A stretch of 10,019 bases of DNA from an uncultured Spirochaetaceae bacterium (GTDB lineage Bacteria > Spirochaetota > Spirochaetia > Treponematales > Treponemataceae), in NCBI GenBank assembly GCA_902773215.1, contig CACYDQ010000234.1:1-10019 (forward strand). Direction: 5' to 3'. How positions within the stretch are numbered: the stretch's first letter is position 1; the number at the start of each line of letters is the position of its first letter. This document shows positions 5,782-10,019 of the stretch, piece after piece. The translations under genes were made by a program, and so were the position numbers. The notes beneath the pieces were generated by a model. The model was not told the DNA's origin, searched no databases, and saw nothing but the letters and a program-made list of their open reading frames with translations.

Positions 5782-8073
5782 CTACTCCTCAGCCTTCTTC
5801 TTGGCAGGCCGTCCCCGCTTCTTTGGCTTTTCCTCGGTTCCGGAGCTGGCGGGAGCGGCGGCCTTGCGGGTCGTCCGCCGGCGCTTGGGCTTCTCCTCCA
5901 CAGGAGCTTCTGCAGGCTCCTCCTCAGCAACCGAAGACTCCTCCCCTATGTCGACTTCCTCGGGGAATGAGTCAGCAGGAATCTCAGGAACAGGGATATA
6001 GGGTTCTTCCGTAGCCCCTATCACCGCGCTCGCCTTGACATAACGCTCGTTGTCGGCCTTTTTGCCCGCCTCCGCCTCAAGCTCGGCGCAGTGGCTCTCC
6101 GCCTTGATGATTTCCTCGAACTCATTCTTGTCCATGCTCTCTTTTTCAAGCAGGCGTTTGGCAATGTACTCAAGCAGATTCCGGTGCTTGCCGAGCAGGT
6201 CCAGGACATGGGTATAGCGCTCCTGCATCAGGCGGGCTATCTCCTCGTCTATGTATTTCTGGGTCTCCTCGCTGTACTCGCGCACGAGCTCAGGCTCCTG
6301 CGGACCGCCGTAGCCCTTGCCGCTTTTTCCGAGCGTGACGTTGCGGAAGCGGTCGCTCATGCCGTAGTCGGTTATCATGCTCCTGATGACCCCGGTCGCA
6401 CGGGAGATGTCGTTGCTCGCCCCGGTGCTTATCTCACCAAAGACAATCTGCTCGGCGGCACGGCCACCAAGCATCACGTCCACCTGCCCGATAAGCTCCG
6501 AGCGGCTGTACAGGAACTGCTCGTCCTCGCTGCGCTGGAGCGTATAGCCCAGGGCCCCGAGCCCGCGCGGTATTATCGTAATCTTGTGGACGGGATCGCT
6601 CCCCGGCGTAAAGGCGGCGACCAGAGCATGGCCGGTCTCATGGTACGCGACGATGTGCCGCTCCTTCTCCTTGACGACCCGGCTCTTCTTCTGCAGGCCG
6701 ACCAAGGTTTTCTCGATGGCCTCATCGAAGTCAGCGGAAGTGACGAGCTTGCGCCCGTTGCGGACGGCAAGCAATGCCGCCTCGTTGACGATGTTGGCAA
6801 GATCCGCACCGCTCATTCCGCTCGTCGCGTGGGCAAGCGCATCAAAATCCACACCCTCGTCCACCTTGACGTTCTTGGCATGGATTTTCAGTATCGCCTC
6901 GCGCCCCTTCACGTCGGGCTTGTCCACGACGACCTGCCTGTCGAACCTTCCGGGACGGAGCAGGGCCGCGTCGAGCACGTCGGGCCGGTTGGTCGCCCCC
7001 AGAATTATGAGGCCCTTCTCGTTGTCAAAGCCGTCCATCTCGACGAGCAGCTGGTTGAGCGTCTGCTCCCGCTCGTCGTTCCCGCCCAGGTTGTTGACGC
7101 GGCTCTTGCCTATCGCGTCCAGCTCATCGATGAAGATGATGCAGGGAGCCTTCTCGCGGGCAGTGCGGAAGAGGTCACGGACACGGCTCGCGCCCACGCC
7201 GACGAACATCTCCACGAAGTCCGAGCCGGAGATGCGGAAGAAGGGAACGCCCGCCTCGCCGGCAACCGCGCGGGCAAGCAGGGTCTTTCCCGTTCCGGGA
7301 GGGCCGACCAGAAGGACACCCTTGGGAATCTTTCCTCCAATATCCGTGTATTTCTTGGGAGTCTTGAGGAAGTCCACGATCTCCACAAGCTCCTCCTTGG
7401 CCTCGTCCTCGCCCGCAACATCCTCAAAACGGGTCTTGACCTTGCCTTCATCGACCGCACGGGACTTCCCGCCGCCCACGCCGAAGAGGGAGCCGCCAAG
7501 TCCGCCGCCCATCTTGCGGAATATCAGCCAGTACATAAAGAAAATGAAGCCGAAGGGTATGATGAAGTTCAGCAGTATTTGCAATAGATAGGAATTCTGC
7601 CGGGTGACGAACTTGTACTCGACCTTCTTCTCGTCCAAAAGCTCTATGAAGCTCTGCAAGAGGACTCCGGTCGTGCGGTAAACCTCACGGTTGTCGCCCT
7701 GGCTCCGCATGAGGCCGAAATAGCGGTCCAGCATGCTGCCCCGGGAGTCCGATGAGGCCGCCGCGTTGGGCCCGTAACCGATGAAATAATTGTCCTCCAT
7801 CTCCACGCGGACAATCTTTTCGTCCTCGATAAGCTTTCTGAATTCGGAGAAATCAATCTGTCCCTCGCTGCTGGATGATGAGAGCAGATTCAGTATACCG
7901 ATGATGCCGACTATCGCAATCAGGATGCCCCAGAAAGGCAGCTTGCCGTTGGGCCCGCCCTTCTTGCCCCCGTCATCCTTCTTCTTGTCATCCTCGTCCA
8001 CGGACAACTTGAAGAAGTTGTAAGGGTCAAACTCATCCTTATCGTCCGGCTTTTTGTCGCTGTCGTAGCTCAT
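5782..8073 (-). CDS. ftsH: ATP-dependent zinc metalloprotease FtsH
   Basis: FtsH is a membrane-anchored hexameric AAA+ protease that extracts and degrades damaged membrane proteins and selected regulators. In order: an acidic/lysine-rich cytoplasmic N-terminus (1-46), helix 1 (47-64), a periplasmic domain, helix 2 (about 166-186), Walker A GPPGTGKT (257-264), pore loop FVGVGA (290-295), Walker B IIFIDE (312-317), second region of homology with arginine fingers Arg373/Arg376, zinc site HETGH (478-482), and third ligand Asp555 in GASNDIS. All catalytic residues are intact. At 763 residues it is longer than the common 600-650, because of an extended N-terminus and an acidic then basic tail of about 90 residues ending with an AT-hook-like KRGRP. 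GAGG (8081-8078) serves as ribosome site with a short spacer. It heads a leftward cluster with the membrane protein and ilvB. Confidence 0.97.
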   Translation of the reverse strand: MSYDSDKKPDDKDEFDPYNFFKLSVDEDDKKKDDGGKKGGPNGKLPFWGILIAIVGIIGILNLLSSSSSEGQIDFSEFRKLIEDEKIVRVEMEDNYFIGYGPNAAASSDSRGSMLDRYFGLMRSQGDNREVYRTTGVLLQSFIELLDEKKVEYKFVTRQNSYLLQILLNFIIPFGFIFFMYWLIFRKMGGGLGGSLFGVGGGKSRAVDEGKVKTRFEDVAGEDEAKEELVEIVDFLKTPKKYTDIGGKIPKGVLLVGPPGTGKTLLARAVAGEAGVPFFRISGSDFVEMFVGVGASRVRDLFRTAREKAPCIIFIDELDAIGKSRVNNLGGNDEREQTLNQLLVEMDGFDNEKGLIILGATNRPDVLDAALLRPGRFDRQVVVDKPDVKGREAILKIHAKNVKVDEGVDFDALAHATSGMSGADLANIVNEAALLAVRNGRKLVTSADFDEAIEKTLVGLQKKSRVVKEKERHIVAYHETGHALVAAFTPGSDPVHKITIIPRGLGALGYTLQRSEDEQFLYSRSELIGQVDVMLGGRAAEQIVFGEISTGASNDISRATGVIRSMITDYGMSDRFRNVTLGKSGKGYGGPQEPELVREYSEETQKYIDEEIARLMQERYTHVLDLLGKHRNLLEYIAKRLLEKESMDKNEFEEIIKAESHCAELEAEAGKKADNERYVKASAVIGATEEPYIPVPEIPADSFPEEVDIGEESSVAEEEPAEAPVEEKPKRRRTTRKAAAPASSGTEEKPKKRGRPAKKKAEE

Positions 8074-8110
8074 AATACCTCAATCGCAAAAAACAATGCT
8101 TTACCCTACA

Positions 8111-8139
8111 ATAATACTCATTTTTGTTCTATAGGTAAA
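8111..8139 (-). promoter_or_regulatory. Candidate sigma-70 promoter for ftsH
   Basis: On the minus strand, TTTACC (8139-8134, four of six) and TATTAT (8116-8111, five of six) are spaced by 17 bases. Transcription would begin near 8104, giving a leader of about 30 bases. CTTTACC (8099-8105) and GGTAAAG (8134-8140) form a 7-base inverted repeat that brackets the promoter, one arm on the -35 box and the other at the start point. Confidence 0.5.
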
Positions 8140-8176
8140 GGGAAATAAAGGAAGGAAAAAGAAAGGAACAAGGAAA
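8134..8176 (+). other. Purine-rich tract between ftsH and pfkA
   Basis: About 43 bases are almost all A or G on the plus strand, with AAGGAA-type words repeated. It lies between the two divergent promoters and overlaps the ftsH -35 box at its left end. It may simply be AT-rich promoter-upstream DNA. I see no gene in it. Confidence 0.3.
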
Positions 8177-8198
8177 TTCAATTCCCCGGGACTGTTCC

Positions 8199-8227
8199 TT
8201 GACAGAGATACAAACTCTCTGTATCAT
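8199..8227 (+). promoter_or_regulatory. Strong sigma-70 promoter for pfkA
   Basis: TTGACA (8199-8204) is a perfect -35 box. Exactly 17 bases later, TATCAT (8222-8227) matches the -10 consensus at five of six positions. The predicted start point, near 8233-8235, is only 2-4 bases before the pfkA ATG at 8237, so the transcript should be nearly leaderless. Confidence 0.75.
8202..8222. promoter_or_regulatory. Dyad between the pfkA -35 and -10 boxes
   Basis: ACAGAGA (8202-8208) and TCTCTGT (8216-8222) are perfect reverse complements separated by 7 bases. The dyad fills the promoter spacer and overlaps the edges of both boxes. A protein bound here would exclude RNA polymerase, so it is a good operator candidate. 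The regulator is unknown. Confidence 0.45.
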
Positions 8228-8236
8228 TCTGCTATC

Positions 8237-9223
8237 ATGGCACAGATTAAGAAGATAGGCGTTTTGACAAGCGGCGGTGACGCGCCGGGAATGAATGCGG
8301 CGGTCAGGGCCGTAGTACGCACAGCCCTTGCGAGGGGCATGAAGGTCGCAGGAATCAAGAAGGGCTATCAGGGCCTGTTGAACGAAGAGATTGTGGATAT
8401 GGACTCGCGCTCAGTTTCCAAAATCATCGAGCGGGGCGGAACGGTGCTGGGCACGGCCCGCAGCGAGGAGTTCATGCCCGACTCCGGCAAGAAGAAGGGC
8501 GCGGACATTTGCAGGAAGCACGGCATAGAGGCCCTCATCGTCATAGGCGGCGACGGCTCCTACAAGGGTGCGCTCGGCCTTTCCAAGCATGGAATCAACG
8601 TCATCGGCATTCCCGCGACGATTGACCTGGACATCGCGTGCACCGAGTACACGATAGGCTTTGACACTGCCGTCAACACCGCGATGCAGGCCATAGACAA
8701 GGTAAAGGACACCTCAGCCTCCCACGAGCGGTGCAGCATCATCGAGGTGATGGGCCGGCATGCCGGTTACATCGCGCTCTGGTGCGGCATGACGAACGGG
8801 GCGGAGGACATCCTTGTTCCCGAGGACACGGACGGATTCGACGTGGACAAGATTGCGAAGAACATCATCGACAACCGGAAGAAGGGAAAGGTCCACCACA
8901 TCATCATCAAGGCGGAAGGCACGGACATGGATTCCACCGACCTGGCCAAGAAGATTGAGGCGGCGACAAACATAGAGACCCGTGCGACCGTCTTGGGTTA
9001 TATCCAGCGTGGGGGCAGCCCGACCGCGAAGGACCGCTACTATGCGTCGATTATGGGGGCATACGCCGTGGATCTTTTGCACAAAGGAAAGGAGAACCGG
9101 ATTGTCTGCTACCGGGAGGGAAACTTCACCGACATGGACATAGACGAGGCCCTCGCCGAGCCCAAGAAGGGCATAGACGCATACCAGCTGGAAGTCGCCC
9201 GCCTGCTTTCAGCCGAACTGTAG
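8237..9223 (+). CDS. pfkA: 6-phosphofructokinase, ATP-type (PfkA family)
   Basis: PfkA phosphorylates fructose 6-phosphate to the 1,6-bisphosphate, the committed step of glycolysis, as a cytoplasmic tetramer. At 328 residues it has the usual bacterial length. Visible are TSGGDAPGMNAAVR (11-24), GTARSEEF, nucleotide motif GGDGS with Gly107 (104-108), the catalytic segment ATIDLD with Asp130 and Asp132, SHER with Arg165, MGR (172-174), Glu227, and ETRATVLGYIQRGG with Arg249 and Arg258. Gly107 and the absence of Lys before TIDLD point to ATP rather than pyrophosphate as donor. The usual GTIDND reads ATIDLD here. The ATG at 8237 gives the canonical N-terminus but has no Shine-Dalgarno sequence, and the promoter lies directly upstream. 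The gene diverges from ftsH and converges with the pseudouridine synthase gene. Confidence 0.95.
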   Translation: MAQIKKIGVLTSGGDAPGMNAAVRAVVRTALARGMKVAGIKKGYQGLLNEEIVDMDSRSVSKIIERGGTVLGTARSEEFMPDSGKKKGADICRKHGIEALIVIGGDGSYKGALGLSKHGINVIGIPATIDLDIACTEYTIGFDTAVNTAMQAIDKVKDTSASHERCSIIEVMGRHAGYIALWCGMTNGAEDILVPEDTDGFDVDKIAKNIIDNRKKGKVHHIIIKAEGTDMDSTDLAKKIEAATNIETRATVLGYIQRGGSPTAKDRYYASIMGAYAVDLLHKGKENRIVCYREGNFTDMDIDEALAEPKKGIDAYQLEVARLLSAEL

Positions 9224-9254
9224 CCGGAAAAGACCGTGAGGGGCAGACATTTTT

Positions 9255-9292
9255 AGGGGTGACAGCACCAAGCTGCCAGCTGCCAGCCCCCT
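9255..9292. terminator. Weak hairpin between convergent pfkA and pseudouridine synthase genes
   Basis: AGGGG (9255-9259) can pair with CCCCT (9288-9292), and inside it CAGC (9263-9266) can pair with GCTG (9279-9282). The loop contains a tandem GCTGCCA repeat (9272-9285). No good T-run follows on either strand (TCTTAAAAC on plus, AAAAATG on minus), so this is a poor match to an intrinsic terminator. It is nonetheless the only structured element in the 81-base gap between the two stops. Confidence 0.3.
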
Positions 9293-9304
9293 CTTAAAAC
9301 TCTT

Positions 9305-10019
9305 CTAATACTGGCCGCTCCTGCACAGGCGGAGCAGGCCGGAGACCTCCTTGGAATTGAGCTCGCGGAACTGACCATCTTCCAGGCCCTCTATGCCCAC
9401 GTTGCCGATGCGGATACGGATGAGCCGCTTGATGCCCACTTCATAATGCTCGAAGACCCGGCGGATTTCGCGGTTCTTGCCTTCCACCAGGACGACGCGC
9501 AGGCGGCGGGCGTTCAGCTCCTCGGCTTCCTTGGCCCGGTAGAAAACCCCGTCTATGCGGATGCCTTCCATAAAGTCCTTGGCAAGGCGGCGGGGAAGCG
9601 GCAGGCTTGAGTCCACGATGTATTCCTTTTCCATTTCGGCGGACGGATGGGAGAGCTTGGCGGCGAAGTCGCCGTCGTTCGTAAAGATGATGAGGCCGCA
9701 GGAGAACATGTCCAGGCGGCCCACATTGTAGAGCCGCTCGCTGTAGGCTTCCTTGAGCAAATCGGCGGCGACGGGACGCCCCTGCTCGTCCGAGAGTGAG
9801 CAGACGTAGCCCGCGGGCTTGTTCAGAAGCACGTAATGCTTTTCGGCCTCGGGCTGGATTTCCCTGCCGTCCACCATGACGACGTCGCCCGGGCCCACCT
9901 TGGTTCCCGGCTCGGTGACAGTAACGCCGTTCACCGTGACCCGGCCCTCGGCGATTATCGCCTCGCTCGCCCGGCGGGAGGCAACCCCCGACCGCGCCAT
10001 GTAGAGCTGGAGCCGTATC
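9305..10019 (-). CDS. rluB: RluB/RsuA-family rRNA pseudouridine synthase (5' end beyond window)
   Basis: This enzyme converts a specific uridine in ribosomal RNA to pseudouridine. The reading frame stays open to the right edge; upstream of the ATG at 10000 it continues as IRLQLY, which joins MARSGVASRRASE to form the standard S4 RNA-binding domain start. That ATG is therefore internal and the true start lies outside the window. Counting from that Met, the S4 domain covers about 1-48, YVLLNKPAGYVCS (56-68) opens the catalytic domain, and GRLDMFSCGLIIFTNDG (94-110) holds the catalytic Asp97. HPSAEMEKEY and EGKNREIRRVFEHYEVGIKRLIRIRIGN follow, all typical. The CGL and HPS-EKEY pattern resembles RluB (large-subunit rRNA) more than RsuA, but that choice is inference. 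The stop is TAG at 9307-9305, convergent with pfkA. Confidence 0.88.
   Translation of the reverse strand, partial: IRLQLYMARSGVASRRASEAIIAEGRVTVNGVTVTEPGTKVGPGDVVMVDGREIQPEAEKHYVLLNKPAGYVCSLSDEQGRPVAADLLKEAYSERLYNVGRLDMFSCGLIIFTNDGDFAAKLSHPSAEMEKEYIVDSSLPLPRRLAKDFMEGIRIDGVFYRAKEAEELNARRLRVVLVEGKNREIRRVFEHYEVGIKRLIRIRIGNVGIEGLEDGQFRELNSKEVSGLLRLCRSGQY

Noticed and set aside
6091..7587. Long open frame of 498 codons on plus opposite ftsH
   Set aside because: It is antisense to the AAA and protease domains, where ftsH motifs are intact. The translation is an uneven mix of Leu, Ala, Val and His without domains. It is a shadow of codon bias.
9998..10000. ATG at 10000 as the start of the pseudouridine synthase
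   Set aside because: The frame is open to the window edge and encodes IRLQLY just before it, which belongs to the S4 domain, so this Met is internal.
1..10019. Mobile element, CRISPR array, phage or defence system
   Set aside because: No transposase, integrase, regularly spaced repeats, terminal inverted repeats or defence domains were seen, and codon use looks even across the window.

Overview
The window looks like ordinary chromosome from a bacterium with GC-rich coding sequence. It holds nine protein genes, two of them cut by the window edges, and very little non-coding DNA; the longest gene-free stretch is about 220 bases. Promoters are of the sigma-70 type (TTGACA, 17-base spacer, TATAAT-like) and most starts have a clear Shine-Dalgarno sequence. 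The protein style of the RND exporter fragment and the pseudouridine synthase reminds me of host-associated spirochaetes (Treponema relatives). A Bacillota source is also possible, so I hold the assignment loosely. I see no tRNA, rRNA, insertion sequence, CRISPR array, phage gene or toxin-antitoxin pair.

Left end (1-1298): the N-terminal third or less of an RND/MMPL-type exporter reads leftward off the window. Diverging from it is a small ArsR-type repressor. The 220 bases between them contain two face-to-face promoters and a repeated AT-rich palindrome, one copy at each promoter. This layout is typical of a local, self-regulated export switch.

Centre (1295-8073): five genes read leftward. 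In transcription order they are ftsH, a polytopic membrane protein, ilvB (acetolactate synthase large subunit), a DtxR/MntR-type metal-dependent regulator, and argH (argininosuccinate lyase). The first three are tightly packed: the membrane gene starts right at the ftsH stop, and ilvB follows 32 bases later. The regulator has its own candidate promoter and overlaps argH by 8 bases. The argH and ArsR genes converge, and their stop codons overlap by 4 bases with no room for a terminator.

Right end (8074-10019): a 163-base divergent region separates ftsH from pfkA (6-phosphofructokinase). The pfkA promoter is so close to its start codon that the mRNA should be nearly leaderless, and a palindrome sits between its -35 and -10 boxes. 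A RluB/RsuA-type pseudouridine synthase converges on pfkA and runs off the right edge; an apparent in-frame ATG at 10000 is internal to it.

Functionally this is a mix of housekeeping metabolism (glycolysis, branched-chain amino acid and arginine synthesis), membrane protein quality control, rRNA modification and two small regulatory circuits. I found no convincing new multi-gene system. The items most worth checking are the ArsR/RND switch, the near-leaderless pfkA promoter with its dyad, the ftsH-coupled membrane protein, and the metal regulator coupled to argH.
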